Source of the DNA: Dyella lutea
GTDB taxonomy: Bacteria; Pseudomonadota; Gammaproteobacteria; Xanthomonadales; Rhodanobacteraceae
NCBI RefSeq assembly: GCF_024158035.1
Contig: NZ_JAMZEK010000005.1
Coordinates: 1 to 64,000 of the forward strand
Direction of reading: 5' to 3'
Length of the DNA stretch: 64,000 nucleotides
A model generated the notes under the pieces. The model had not been told where the DNA came from. It worked only from the letters and a program-made list of their open reading frames with translations, and did not search any database. How positions within the stretch are numbered: the stretch's first letter is position 1; every line of letters begins with the position of its first letter. This document shows positions 1 to 8,386 of this stretch, in pieces. A program made the translations under genes and the position numbers.

Positions 1-106
1 CAAGCTGGCCTTGGGCGCAGCCATGCGCAAGCTGCTGCATATCGCTTGGGGAGTGGTGCGTTCCGGCCTGCCGTTCGATCCCAATCGTGCCCTTGTCGGG
101 GGGTAA
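1..106 (+). mobile_element. IS110-family transposase, 3' end only
   Basis: The reading frame is open from the window edge (first full codon at base 2) to TAA at 104-106 and encodes 34 residues. The tail contains MRKLLHIAWGVVRSG and PFDPN, which resembles the C-terminus of IS110-type transposases (DEDD plus Tnp_20), where a conserved basic helix is followed by a short PFD tail. Only the tail is visible, so intactness and subgroup (IS110 or IS1111) cannot be judged. Only 70 bases separate the stop from the likely folB start, so the right end of the element must lie between 107 and about 176 if the copy is complete. No terminal inverted repeat is recognisable there, which is normal for IS110 itself. 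Confidence 0.7.
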
Positions 107-176
107 GTAAGACGGTATCTACCTCTGCGGCAGCAGGCCGCTTGCGCCGCTGCGCGCGGTGCCCGACGCTTACGCG

Positions 177-536
177 ATGGATATCGTCTTTATCGAAGAT
201 CTGCGCATCGACACCGTCATCGGCATCTACGACTGGGAGCGGCGGGTGCGCCAGACGCTGTCGTTCGACATCGAGATGGCGTTCGACAACACGCGCCCGG
301 CCGCCAGCGACGACATCGCCGACACGCTCAACTACAAGGACGTGTCCAAGCGGCTGATCGCCTACGTGGGCGAGTCCAGCTTCGGGCTGGTGGAAACGCT
401 GGCCGAGCGCTGCGCGGCGATCATCCGCGAGGAGTTCGGCGTAGCCTGGGTGCGGCTGAAACTGTCCAAGCCCGGCGCCGTGCGCGGCGCGAAGGCGGTC
501 GGCGTGCGGATCGAGCGGGGCGTCCGGCCGCAGTAG
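177..536 (+). CDS. folB: dihydroneopterin aldolase FolB
   Basis: This 119-residue protein begins MDIVFIEDLRIDTVIGIYDWER and continues with FDNTRPAASDDIADTLNYK and LVETLAERCA. These are the conserved blocks of bacterial dihydroneopterin aldolase, which cleaves 7,8-dihydroneopterin to 6-hydroxymethyl-7,8-dihydropterin and glycolaldehyde in cytosolic folate synthesis. The product is the substrate of FolK, encoded 1.4 kb downstream. An in-frame GTG at 159 would add six residues, but the ATG at 177 matches the usual family start. Neither start has a clear Shine-Dalgarno sequence, perhaps because the upstream DNA was replaced by the insertion element. Confidence 0.95.
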   Translation: MDIVFIEDLRIDTVIGIYDWERRVRQTLSFDIEMAFDNTRPAASDDIADTLNYKDVSKRLIAYVGESSFGLVETLAERCAAIIREEFGVAWVRLKLSKPGAVRGAKAVGVRIERGVRPQ

Positions 537-661
537 GGCGGCCTGTTAGCATGCAAGGCTGCCGCGCGCGCTGAGGCCGGGCCTCGCGTGCTTGCCCGCG
601 ACTGCCGCTGCGCCATACGCCTATGGGCCCTGGCGCGGCCTGCACGAGGAGACCCTTCGTC

Positions 662-1927
662 TTGGATTCCCTGCCCGACTGGGCCCGCACGCCCGTGATG
701 CATACCGCCATCGCCGCCGTCGCTCTGCTGCTGGTGGCATGGCTGGCCGGCCTGCTGGCGCGGCTGATCCTGTTCCGCGTGGTACGGGCGATGGCCGTGC
801 GTACGGCGTGGAAGTGGGACGACGAACTGTTCCGCGCGGGCGTGTTCCGCTGGATCGCGCGGCTGGTGCCGGCGGTCGTGGTGCAGTTCGGTCTGCCCCT
901 GGTGCCGGGTCTGCCGCCGGAGGTGGAGCGTCTGGTCGGCAACCTGGCGCTGGGGCTGATGGTGCTGTTCCTGGTGCTGGCGCTCAGCGCCTCGCTCACC
1001 GCGATGGAAACCATGTACCGCGCCACGCCGGGCAGCGCGCAGCGGCCGATCAAGGGCGTGATCCAGCTGGGCAAGCTGCTGCTGCTCATCGTCGGCGTGC
1101 TGGTGATCATCGGCACCGTCACCGACAAGAAGATCGGCCTGCTGCTGTCGGGCCTGGGCGCGATGTCGGCGGTGCTGATCCTGGTGTTCAAGGACACCAT
1201 CCTGGGCTTCGTCGCCGGTATCCAGCTGGCCTCCAACGACATGCTGCGGGTCGGCGACTGGATCACCATGCCCGGTGCGGGCGCCGACGGCGACGTCATC
1301 GACATCACGCTGTACACGGTGAAGGTGCGCAACTTCGACCGCACCATCGTCACCATTCCCACCTGGAAGCTGATCTCCGAGAGCTACCAGAACTGGCGCG
1401 GCATGGCCGAGTCGGGCGGGCGGCGGATCAAGCGCGCGCTGCTGATCGACGCGGCCACCGTGCATTTCCTCGATGCCGAGGGGCTCGAGCGGCTGGGCCG
1501 CTTCCGCCTGCTGCGCGAGTACCTGGGCGCCAAGCACACCGAGCTGGCCGAGTGGAACCGCAGCCTGGGCGAGGCCGGCGAGCAGGCGGTGAACCGGCGC
1601 CGGCTGACCAACCTGGGCAGCTTCCGCGCCTACGTCACCGCTTACTTGAGCGAGCACCCGCGGATCCATCACCAGATGACCTGCATGGTGCGGCAGCTGG
1701 CCAGCGACGCGCACGGCATCCCGCTGGAGCTGTACTGCTTCACCAACACCACCGACTGGGCCGCGTACGAAGGCATCCAGAGCGACATATTCGATCACCT
1801 CTACGCGCTGCTGCCCGAGTTCGGGCTGGCGCTGTACCAGCCGCCGACCGGGAACGACCTGCGCGTGGGGCTGGGCGCGGCGCCGCGGGGCGGCGATCAT
1901 CCGCTACCCGCCCTTGCCCGAGACTGA
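662..1927 (+). CDS. MscS-family mechanosensitive channel (YbdG-like)
   Basis: This 421-residue inner-membrane protein has an N-terminal helix (about residues 10-35), a second hydrophobic pair around 60-115 and the pore-lining pair around 135-185. The glycine/alanine-rich segment LLLSGLGAMSAVLILVFKD fits the MscS pore helix TM3. A beta domain follows (VGDWITMP, VRNFDRTIVTIPTWKLIS) and then a long C-terminal extension. The length and the TIPTWKLISESYQNWRGM block fit the YbdG (MscM-type) branch rather than short MscS. The start is taken as TTG 662 because GAGGAG at 646-651 sits at good spacing. The in-frame ATG at 623 lacks an upstream ribosome site. The likely role is pressure release on hypo-osmotic shock. 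The gene ends 3 bases before folK. Confidence 0.88.
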   Translation: MDSLPDWARTPVMHTAIAAVALLLVAWLAGLLARLILFRVVRAMAVRTAWKWDDELFRAGVFRWIARLVPAVVVQFGLPLVPGLPPEVERLVGNLALGLMVLFLVLALSASLTAMETMYRATPGSAQRPIKGVIQLGKLLLLIVGVLVIIGTVTDKKIGLLLSGLGAMSAVLILVFKDTILGFVAGIQLASNDMLRVGDWITMPGAGADGDVIDITLYTVKVRNFDRTIVTIPTWKLISESYQNWRGMAESGGRRIKRALLIDAATVHFLDAEGLERLGRFRLLREYLGAKHTELAEWNRSLGEAGEQAVNRRRLTNLGSFRAYVTAYLSEHPRIHHQMTCMVRQLASDAHGIPLELYCFTNTTDWAAYEGIQSDIFDHLYALLPEFGLALYQPPTGNDLRVGLGAAPRGGDHPLPALARD

Positions 1928-1930
1928 TTC

Positions 1931-2431
1931 ATGGCCCGTGTCTACCTGAGCCTCGGCTCCAACGTCGAGCCGCAGCGTCATCTGACCGCCGCACTGGACG
2001 AGCTGCGAGAGCGCTTCGGCGCGCTGGCGGTGTCGCCGGCGTACCGCACCCGATCGGTGGGTTTCGATGGCGCGGATTTCGTGAACCTTGCGGTGGGTCT
2101 GGATACCGACCTGTCGCCGCAGGAGCTCAACGACTGGCTGCACGCGCTGGAAGATCGCCAGGGCCGCCGCCGCGACGTGCCGCGGTTTTCCGATCGCACG
2201 CTGGACCTGGACATCGTGTTCTACGACCGCCTCGTCACCGAGGGGCCAGGCCACCTGCAGATCCCGCGCGATGAGCTCAAGCACGCGTTCGTGCTGCGGC
2301 CCATCGCCGATATCGCGCCGCAGTTCGTGCACCCGGTGACCGGCCGCACCATGGCCGAGCTGTGGGCGGCGTTTCCGGCCGAGACTGCGCCGATGACGGT
2401 CGCGTCGTGGCTGGAGTCGTCCGCGGGCTGA
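1931..2431 (+). CDS. folK: 6-hydroxymethyl-7,8-dihydropterin pyrophosphokinase FolK (HPPK)
   Basis: This 166-residue protein opens with VYLSLGSNVEPQ, the HPPK nucleotide/pterin start motif. It carries RDVPRFSDRTLDLDIVFY, the HPPK signature with the two metal-binding aspartates (DLD). It ends with IPRDELKHAFVLRPIADIAP, matching the conserved IPHP..RxFVLxPLxDIAP block. It transfers pyrophosphate from ATP to 6-hydroxymethyl-dihydropterin in cytosolic folate biosynthesis. It lies 3 bases after the MscS gene and is probably co-transcribed with it. FolB, encoded upstream, supplies its substrate. Confidence 0.96.
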   Translation: MARVYLSLGSNVEPQRHLTAALDELRERFGALAVSPAYRTRSVGFDGADFVNLAVGLDTDLSPQELNDWLHALEDRQGRRRDVPRFSDRTLDLDIVFYDRLVTEGPGHLQIPRDELKHAFVLRPIADIAPQFVHPVTGRTMAELWAAFPAETAPMTVASWLESSAG

Positions 2432-2489
2432 TCTTCCCCATGCGGCCGCGTTGCGCCACCATGGCGGCATCAACCGGGGAGGGGAATCC

Positions 2490-3344
2490 ATGGGCAAGTT
2501 TGCGCGCAGCTGGGACCTGATGAAGGCCAGCGCCGGGGTGTTGCGGTCGGACAAGTCGCTGCTGGTGTTTCCGCTGCTGTCGGGCATCTGCAGCCTGGTG
2601 GTGATGGCCAGCTTCCTGATCCCGGTGGCGGCGATGACGATCGAGGGCGAGCGGCTGGGGGTGCACTACCAGCACGGGCTGTCGACGGCGTCGTGGACGC
2701 TGCTGTTCTTCTTCTACCTCGTGCAGTACTTCGTGATCTTCTTCTTCAACACCGCGCTGGCCGGCGTGGCGCTCAAGCGCCTGCGCGGCGAGGCGGCGGG
2801 GGTAAGCGACGGCCTGGCGCTGGCCGGTTCGCGCTTCGGCGCCATCCTCGGCTACGCGCTGATCGCCGCCACTGTGGGCCTGCTGCTGCGCATGGTGCAG
2901 GAGCGGCTGGGGCTGATCGGCCGCTTCATCGTGGGCCTGATCGGCCTGGCCTGGACCGTGGCCACCTTCCTGGTGGTGCCGGTGCTGGCCGGCGAAGGCG
3001 TGGGTCCGGTGGATGCGGTGAAGCGCTCGGTCGAGCTGCTGCGTCGCACCTGGGGCGAAAACCTGATCGGCAACGCCGGGCTCAGCGTGGTGTTCGGCGT
3101 GATCGGATTCGTGTTCGTGCTGGTGTCCATCGTGCTGGTCGGCGGCGCGTTTTCCACGCACTCCATCGCAGCCGTGGTGGCGGCGATCGGCATCGTGGTG
3201 CTGGGCTTCATCACGCTGGCGCTGGTGCAGTCCTCGCTGCAGGGCATCTATGCCGCTGCGCTGTATCGCTATGCGGAGGAAGGCGAGGCCGGCGACGGTT
3301 TCCCGCCGGCCCTGCTGGAGCAGGCGTTCCGCACCAAGGGCTGA
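2490..3344 (+). CDS. DUF6159-type integral membrane protein
   Basis: This 284-residue protein begins MGKFARSWDLMKASAGVLRSDKSLLVFPLLSG, the typical opening of DUF6159-like membrane proteins of unknown function. Hydrophobic segments lie near residues 30-52, 68-100, 118-145, 150-175, 198-225 and 230-255, giving about six membrane spans. The start at 2490 is chosen because GGGGAGGGG lies just upstream, whereas an in-frame ATG at 2451 has no such site. No catalytic motif is visible. It follows folK by 58 bases on the same strand and could share its transcript. Its function is unknown. Confidence 0.8.
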   Translation: MGKFARSWDLMKASAGVLRSDKSLLVFPLLSGICSLVVMASFLIPVAAMTIEGERLGVHYQHGLSTASWTLLFFFYLVQYFVIFFFNTALAGVALKRLRGEAAGVSDGLALAGSRFGAILGYALIAATVGLLLRMVQERLGLIGRFIVGLIGLAWTVATFLVVPVLAGEGVGPVDAVKRSVELLRRTWGENLIGNAGLSVVFGVIGFVFVLVSIVLVGGAFSTHSIAAVVAAIGIVVLGFITLALVQSSLQGIYAAALYRYAEEGEAGDGFPPALLEQAFRTKG

Positions 3345-3461
3345 GCGTCACACCGAGAGCGTGCGGCCGCGGGTCGGACGCACGAGCGGCCAGCCACAGG
3401 CACCGGCGAGGCGGCGGCGATCACACCAGTCACGATGGTGCCCACCGCCGCAGCGCCGAGG

Positions 3462-3478
3462 CCATCGATCATCGATGG
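3462..3478. repeat. 17-bp palindrome at a convergent gene junction
   Basis: CCATCGAT, one central C and ATCGATGG form a perfect 8-bp inverted repeat that overlaps the stop codon of the minus-strand LprI-like gene. The upstream plus-strand gene ends at 3344. It may be a weak bidirectional hairpin or a protein site. No T-run follows on either strand. Confidence 0.3.
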
Positions 3479-4344
3479 AGCGGTTGAGCGCCTTCTGCGG
3501 ATGCGCGGCCGCCGGTGGCTGAAGGCGGATAGGAGGGCGCGGTAAGGCAGCGCGAGAGCCAATCTGGATCCTCGTCGCCGGTATCCAGATCCGGATCCAC
3601 CTCCAGCCGCGGTCCGTCGCCATAGCCGGACTGGAACTGCTCTGTCGTCGGGCGGGTGTTCCACGCCTGGAGCCGATCGGCATCGTCGTCGGGGCAGCTT
3701 TTGTCGCTGCCACCGAAATCACAGGTGGCCACTGGTTTGAGATGGCCGTTCTCCACGCGGCCTACGGCACGCGTTGTCACGACGGTATAGCTGGCGAAAT
3801 CCTCGCTCTGCGAGCAGACCCGGTCATCTTGCTGGTAGGCGTGGCCGCCGAAGCAGCTGTAGTACATCTTGTGATCATCGCGCTGGCTGGGGATGAAACC
3901 GCACTCCACCCGGTATCCGGCAAACGGGCCGCCGGAGTAGGCGCTCGTCAGTGCGCGCTGACGCAGCGCGGTGGCCACAGACTGCGGTTGACCCTCGGTA
4001 CGCGCCTGCAGATCGCGGGTGCGCTGGCGCGTCACCGCAAGCAGGATGCTCCGCTGGGTCCGCTTGTCCATGCCGTCGGCCCGGTCCAGCTCCCCCAGAT
4101 CGCGCTCGCGTGCCGCCAGCCAGCGCCGTTGGCTGGCGATCAGGCTGGTGCGGATGGACGGATCATCGACCTTGTGCAGCAGCGTGAAGTAGGCCTTTGC
4201 CATGGCCCGGTCGGCGGCGGCGAGTTGCCCGTCGCTGCAGAGAGTCTTCTCGAGCGGGGTGCTGGCCCGGGCACATTGCATGGCCGCGGCGGGCGTGGCG
4301 GCCATCCACAGGCAAAAGATCGCCGTAGAAACGCGTTCCTTCAT
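3469..4344 (-). CDS. secreted LprI-like (DUF1311) lysozyme-inhibitor-type protein
   Basis: This 291-residue protein begins MKERVSTAIFCLWMAATPAAAMQC, a Sec signal peptide probably cleaved after AAA. The first 95 mature residues (QCARASTPLEKTLCSDGQLAAADRAM...SQRRWLAARERDL) match the LprI/DUF1311 helical domain with its paired cysteines and RRWLxxRxxC-like helix. Some members of this family inhibit lysozyme. The C-terminal half (about residues 135-291) is Cys-containing and not recognised. The start is supported by AAGGAGCGACA immediately upstream on the minus strand. It is monocistronic by appearance, 143 bases from the pteridine reductase stop. The periplasmic location is inferred from the signal peptide, and lysozyme inhibition is a family-based guess. 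Confidence 0.75.
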   Translation of the reverse strand: MKERVSTAIFCLWMAATPAAAMQCARASTPLEKTLCSDGQLAAADRAMAKAYFTLLHKVDDPSIRTSLIASQRRWLAARERDLGELDRADGMDKRTQRSILLAVTRQRTRDLQARTEGQPQSVATALRQRALTSAYSGGPFAGYRVECGFIPSQRDDHKMYYSCFGGHAYQQDDRVCSQSEDFASYTVVTTRAVGRVENGHLKPVATCDFGGSDKSCPDDDADRLQAWNTRPTTEQFQSGYGDGPRLEVDPDLDTGDEDPDWLSRCLTAPSYPPSATGGRASAEGAQPLHR

Positions 4345-4364
4345 GGTGTCGCTCCTTGAGTTGT

Positions 4365-4387
4365 CCCGGCACGGCAGCTGTGCCGGG
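4365..4387 (-). terminator. hairpin between pteridine reductase and LprI-like genes
   Basis: CCCGGCAC and GTGCCGGG form an 8-bp perfect stem with a 7-nt loop in the 143-bp gap. It lies downstream of the minus-strand pteridine reductase and about 20 bp upstream of the LprI-like start codon. No real U-tract follows, so it may be a weak terminator or a 5'-leader hairpin. Confidence 0.35.
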
Positions 4388-4487
4388 GCAACAAACCTAT
4401 CCGCTCGGGCAGCAGGAGGCGAGCGGGGGCGTCCGTGGTGATGGATACGAGCCGGCCGCAAGGAGCCGCCGTACTCCGGCCCGGGCG

Positions 4488-5234
4488 CTACACCGACAGC
4501 GTGCGCCCACCGTCGACGCGGATCACCTGGCCGGTGACGAACGGGGCGTCGCGCAGCAGCCACAGCACGGCGCTGGCGACGTCCTCCGGTGAGCCGGCGC
4601 GCTTGAGCGGGGTGCGGTCGAGCATGGCCTGCTTGTCGTCGTAGGACTTGCCTTCGCTGGGCCACATTACCGCGCCGGGTGCCACCGCATTGACCCGCAC
4701 CTGCGGGCCCAGGTCCAGCGCCAGCGCGCGGGTCATCGCCAGCAGCGCGGCCTTGGCCATGCAGTAGATCGGGTGGTTGGCCAGCGGCCATTCGGCGTAG
4801 ATGTCCACCAGATTGACGATCGCCCCGCCGGCCCGGCGAAGCGCCGGCGTGGCCGCCTGGGCGAGGAAGAACGGCGCCTGCGCGTTGGAAGCGAACAACT
4901 CGTCCCACTGTGCCTGCGTGGCACTGCCGACCGGCGTCGGGTAGAACGCCGACGCGTTGTTGACCAGCGCATCGAGCCGCCCGAACCGGGACAGTGCGGC
5001 GGTGACCAGCTCGGGCAGCATATCCACTGCCGCCAGCTCGGCGTGCACCAGTTGCACGCTTTGCTCCCGCTGCTGCTCGAGTTCGGCGGCCAGCGCCTCG
5101 GCCGCGTCAGCCGAATGGCGGTAGTGCAGCACCAGGTCGTAGCCGGCGGCATGCAGGGTGCGGGCGATCACCGCGCCGACGCGACGACCGCCGCCGGTGA
5201 TCAGCGCAACCGGACGGGGAAGGGGTGGACTCAT
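4488..5234 (-). CDS. pteridine reductase (FolM/PTR1-type SDR)
   Basis: This 248-residue short-chain dehydrogenase begins VALITGGGRRVGAVIARTLHAAGY. The TGGGRRVG variant of the Rossmann glycine motif together with NNASAFYPTPVG is characteristic of pteridine reductases, which reduce dihydropterins or dihydrofolate with NADPH. The catalytic Tyr/Lys pair appears as YCMAKAALL. The C-terminus GQVIRVDGGRTL is typical of SDRs. The cytosolic enzyme fits the local folate genes folB and folK, although it is on the opposite strand. It probably shares an operon with the EcsC-like gene 53 bases upstream. An E. coli FolM-like alternative dihydrofolate reductase role is inferred from the motifs. Confidence 0.88.
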   Translation of the reverse strand: MSPPLPRPVALITGGGRRVGAVIARTLHAAGYDLVLHYRHSADAAEALAAELEQQREQSVQLVHAELAAVDMLPELVTAALSRFGRLDALVNNASAFYPTPVGSATQAQWDELFASNAQAPFFLAQAATPALRRAGGAIVNLVDIYAEWPLANHPIYCMAKAALLAMTRALALDLGPQVRVNAVAPGAVMWPSEGKSYDDKQAMLDRTPLKRAGSPEDVASAVLWLLRDAPFVTGQVIRVDGGRTLSV

Positions 5235-5287
5235 GGGCGCTTCCGCTCAGCTGGATCGCACCAGCTTGCCGCAAACCGCGTGACAGT

Positions 5288-5926
5288 TCATCGGGTCGCG
5301 GCCTCGCTCGCGTCCGTCGCATCGACGAAGCCCGCATCGGCGGCAAACAGCGCGATCGCCGTCGCCGCGACCTGGCGAGTGTCGTAGTAAGCGTACGCGC
5401 CGACGCCGACCGCACCGACCACCGGCAGCCAGCGCGACACGCCGGCGCCGACCGCGCGCTGCCCCACCTTCACGCCGACCTGCTTGGCGATGCGCTCGAC
5501 CACGGTGTAGGTGACGCGGCGGAACAGCAGGCGGTCGCCCATGCGCACCACCAGGTCACGGAAGGCCTGCGCGGCGGTGTGGCGGAACAGGCACCACAGC
5601 ATCTGCTCGCGCCCAAGCGAGGCCTGCTTGCCGAAGCTGGCGGCGATGTCGCTGACCATCTGCGCCTGGATCCGCCAGATCGCGATCAGCTCCGGCAGTA
5701 CGGTCATCCAGCCCAGCGGTCCCGGCGGCAGGGCCAGCGAACCGGCGGTGACCGCGGCTCGGCGCGCCGCTCGCTGACCGAGCGCACGCGCGTCGGCGAG
5801 CGGGTCGGCGCTTGGCTCGACCTCGGCCGCCGGAATGCGACTGACGAAGTCGAGCAAGGCCTGGGCGACCCGGTCGTGGGCGCCGGGCTGGTAGGGCACC
5901 GGCAGCGAGCGGTCGGGCGTGTTCAT
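5288..5926 (-). CDS. EcsC-family protein
   Basis: This 212-residue protein has DRVAQALLDFVSRIPAAE at its start, hydrophobic helices with LPPGPLGWMTVLPELIAIWRIQAQMV near residues 75-100, and VGVKVGQRAVGAGVSRWLPVVGAVGVGAYAYYDTRQVA near the C-terminus. The glycine-rich paired hydrophobic segments and YYDTRQVA ending are typical of EcsC-like proteins, whose function is poorly known and probably membrane-associated. The start at 5926 follows GAGGAGGCACG. It is divergent from the TonB receptor gene. The shared 176-bp gap holds a Zur-like box, which is closer to the receptor start (41 bp) than to this start (114 bp). Confidence 0.8.
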   Translation of the reverse strand: MNTPDRSLPVPYQPGAHDRVAQALLDFVSRIPAAEVEPSADPLADARALGQRAARRAAVTAGSLALPPGPLGWMTVLPELIAIWRIQAQMVSDIAASFGKQASLGREQMLWCLFRHTAAQAFRDLVVRMGDRLLFRRVTYTVVERIAKQVGVKVGQRAVGAGVSRWLPVVGAVGVGAYAYYDTRQVAATAIALFAADAGFVDATDASEAATR

Positions 5927-6039
5927 CGTGCCTCCTCGGACTTCGGGCAGGACGCAAGTGTCGGCACCCGCCGATGAAGCGCCGCCAACGACATTGCCCG
6001 GAGCATGACTTCCGGGATGTAAGGCTTCCGCTCCACCTC

Positions 6040-6062
6040 GCAATGTTATAACGTATCAATTG
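6040..6062 (+). promoter_or_regulatory. Zur-box-like operator upstream of TonB receptor
   Basis: The 23 bases contain AATGTTATAA, then CGTATCAATT. Aligned by hand with the gammaproteobacterial Zur palindrome (GAAATGTTATA-N-TATAACATTTC), 16 of 22 defined positions match, including nearly the whole left half. It ends 40 bp before the receptor ATG at 6103, a position suited to repression by a zinc-sensing Zur. This would make the receptor a zinc-starvation-induced outer-membrane transporter (ZnuD-like role). The match was made by eye and is not proof of binding. Confidence 0.6.
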
Positions 6063-6102
6063 CGCATAGCCGCTTCCTTCCCTTCCGCTTACTGGACGTT
6101 TG

Positions 6103-8259
6103 ATGACTCCTCGCCTGCTTGCCCTCAGCCTGGCCTGCGCCCTGGGCGCATCTTCCGCATTCGCCGCCGATGCCCCCGCTGCGCCGGATGACGCGCCATC
6201 GAACACGCCGGCGGCCCGCAACCAGCCGGTCCAGGTCAAGCAGCTCGGTTCGGTGGACGTGAGCGCCGCGCTCGACCAGGCGCGCAACGCCCTGTCGCCG
6301 GATACCGGCTCCAGCCAGTACGTGATCGACCGGAAGGCGATCGCCCAGCTGCCGCTGGGCGCGGCCACGCCATTGAACCAGGTGGTGCTGCAGGCGCCGG
6401 GCGTGGTGCAGGATTCCTACGGCGGGCTGCATGTGCGTGGCGACCACGCCAACCTGCAGTACCGCATCAACGGGGTGATCATCCCCGAGTCGATTTCCGG
6501 CTTCGGCCAGACGCTGGATACGCGAACCATCGAGAACGTGAAGCTGCTCGATGGCGCGCTGCCCGCCCAGTACGGCCTGCGCACGGCCGCGGTGGTCGAC
6601 ATCACCACCCGGAACGGCCACGACCTGGGCAATGGCGGCAGCGTCGGTATCACCGGTGGCTCGTTCGGCACGCTCAACCCGAATGCCTCGATCTGGGGCA
6701 GCAAGGACCGCTGGAGCTGGTTCCTCACCGCGAACTATCTGGAGAGCGACGTCGGCGTGGAGAATCCCACGGCCAGCCGCAAGCCGATCCACGACCACAC
6801 CAACCAGGTGAAGGCGTTCGGCGATGTTTCCTACCTGATCAACGACGATACGCGCCTGAGCTTCATGTTCGGCGCGGCGAACAGCCGCTTCCAGATCCCG
6901 AACAACCCGGACCAGCAGCCGAGCTTCGGCTACCTCGCCCAGACCGATTTCAACTCCGCCAATCTCAACGAGCGCCAGCGCGAAACCACCCGCTTCGGCG
7001 TGCTGTCGCTGCAGGGCAGGCTGGGCCAGACCGACTACCAGGTGGCGCTGGGCCAGCGCTATTCCAGCCTCGAATTCACGCCAGACCTGATCGGCGACCT
7101 GATGTTCAACGGGGTCGCCTCGACCATCGACCGCAGCAATCGCGCCAGTACCCTGCAGGCTGACTTCTCCACCCCGCTGGGCGACCATCACACCCTGCGC
7201 TACGGCGTTTACGGCAGCTTCGAGCGGGCGCCCAGCAGCAACAACGCGTGGGTGTTCCCGGCCGATGCCAACGGCAACCCCATCAGCAACGCGCCGATCA
7301 ACATCCTCGACGGCAACCGCATCACCGCCAAGACCTGGTCGGCCTATGTGCAGGACGAGTGGAGCATCGGCGACAGGCTGACGGTGAACTACGGCCTGCG
7401 CGGAGACCAGTACAAGGCCTTCCGCACCGAGAGCCAGCTCAGCCCACGCCTGGGCGCGGTCTACCAGGCCAGCGACTCGACCGTGCTGCACGCCGGCTAC
7501 GCGCGTTACTTCACGCCACCGGCGACCGAGGCGATCACCACCGCCAACATCGCCAAGTTCAACGGCACCACCAACCAGTTGCCCGACAACGGCGACAACA
7601 CGCCGCTGTCCGAGCGCGCCGACTACTTCGACGCGGGCATCTCGCAGAACGTCGGCGCCCACCTCACGCTGGGCCTGGACGCCTACTACCGCAGGGTGCA
7701 GCGCCTGCAGGATGAGGGCCAGTTTGGCGCCGCACTGGTGTACTCCACCTTCAATTACGCCAAGGGCCGCATCAAGGGCGTGGAGTTCACCGCCAACTAT
7801 GACAACGGTCCGCTCAGTGCGTACTTCAACCTCGCCGCCAGCCGCGCGATGGGCACGCACGTCATCACCAGCCAGTACAACTTCGCGCCGGACGACCTCG
7901 CCTACGTTGCCGACCACTGGATCTTCCTCGACCACGACCAGGCGTACTCCTCGTCCGGCGGCGTGAGCTACGCCTTCGGCGACGACACCCGGGTCGGCGC
8001 CAACTATCTGTTCGGCAGCGGCCTGCGCAGGGACGGTGCCGTCCCGAACGGCGCCTCGCTGCCGGCCTACTTCCAGCTCAACCTGAGCGTGTCGCACGAC
8101 TTTGACTTCGCCAGCACCGGCAAGCTGCATACCCAACTGGCGCTGATCAACGCACTCGACCGCGTGTACGAGCTGCGCGACGGCAGCGGCATCGGCGTGG
8201 GTGCGCCGCAGTTCGGTCCGCGGCGCGGACTGTACCTGACGCTACAGAAGGACTTTTGA
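6103..8259 (+). CDS. TonB-dependent outer-membrane receptor, putative zinc-regulated
   Basis: The 718-residue protein has a signal peptide (MTPRLLALSLACALGASSAFA), a plug domain from about residue 70 (QYVIDRKAIAQLPLGAATPLNQVVLQAPGV, LHVRGDHANLQYRINGVIIPE, VVDITTRNG) and a long beta-barrel ending in LTLQKDF with the terminal Phe expected of outer-membrane barrels. No clear TonB box is seen near the N-terminus. The ATG at 6103 is preferred over the adjacent TTG. A Zur-like box lies 40 bp upstream, suggesting uptake of zinc or a zinc chelate, but no His-rich loop was noticed. The next gene, a methyltransferase, follows after 127 bases. Confidence 0.9.
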   Translation: MTPRLLALSLACALGASSAFAADAPAAPDDAPSNTPAARNQPVQVKQLGSVDVSAALDQARNALSPDTGSSQYVIDRKAIAQLPLGAATPLNQVVLQAPGVVQDSYGGLHVRGDHANLQYRINGVIIPESISGFGQTLDTRTIENVKLLDGALPAQYGLRTAAVVDITTRNGHDLGNGGSVGITGGSFGTLNPNASIWGSKDRWSWFLTANYLESDVGVENPTASRKPIHDHTNQVKAFGDVSYLINDDTRLSFMFGAANSRFQIPNNPDQQPSFGYLAQTDFNSANLNERQRETTRFGVLSLQGRLGQTDYQVALGQRYSSLEFTPDLIGDLMFNGVASTIDRSNRASTLQADFSTPLGDHHTLRYGVYGSFERAPSSNNAWVFPADANGNPISNAPINILDGNRITAKTWSAYVQDEWSIGDRLTVNYGLRGDQYKAFRTESQLSPRLGAVYQASDSTVLHAGYARYFTPPATEAITTANIAKFNGTTNQLPDNGDNTPLSERADYFDAGISQNVGAHLTLGLDAYYRRVQRLQDEGQFGAALVYSTFNYAKGRIKGVEFTANYDNGPLSAYFNLAASRAMGTHVITSQYNFAPDDLAYVADHWIFLDHDQAYSSSGGVSYAFGDDTRVGANYLFGSGLRRDGAVPNGASLPAYFQLNLSVSHDFDFASTGKLHTQLALINALDRVYELRDGSGIGVGAPQFGPRRGLYLTLQKDF

Positions 8260-8386
8260 CGCGATCCGGTCGCCCCGCCACACCCGGAGCGGGGTGCCAG
8301 ATGGTCGCGGCGCACCCCTCGCCGCGATCCGTTCCGGCCCGACCGACCCGGTATCCTTGCGCGCTCAACCAACCGACGACGCGCCC

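Noticed and set aside
6046-8136. Long minus-strand open frame opposite the first TonB receptor
   Set aside because: Shadow of the receptor. It has no domain and no ribosome site, and it would cover the Zur-like promoter.
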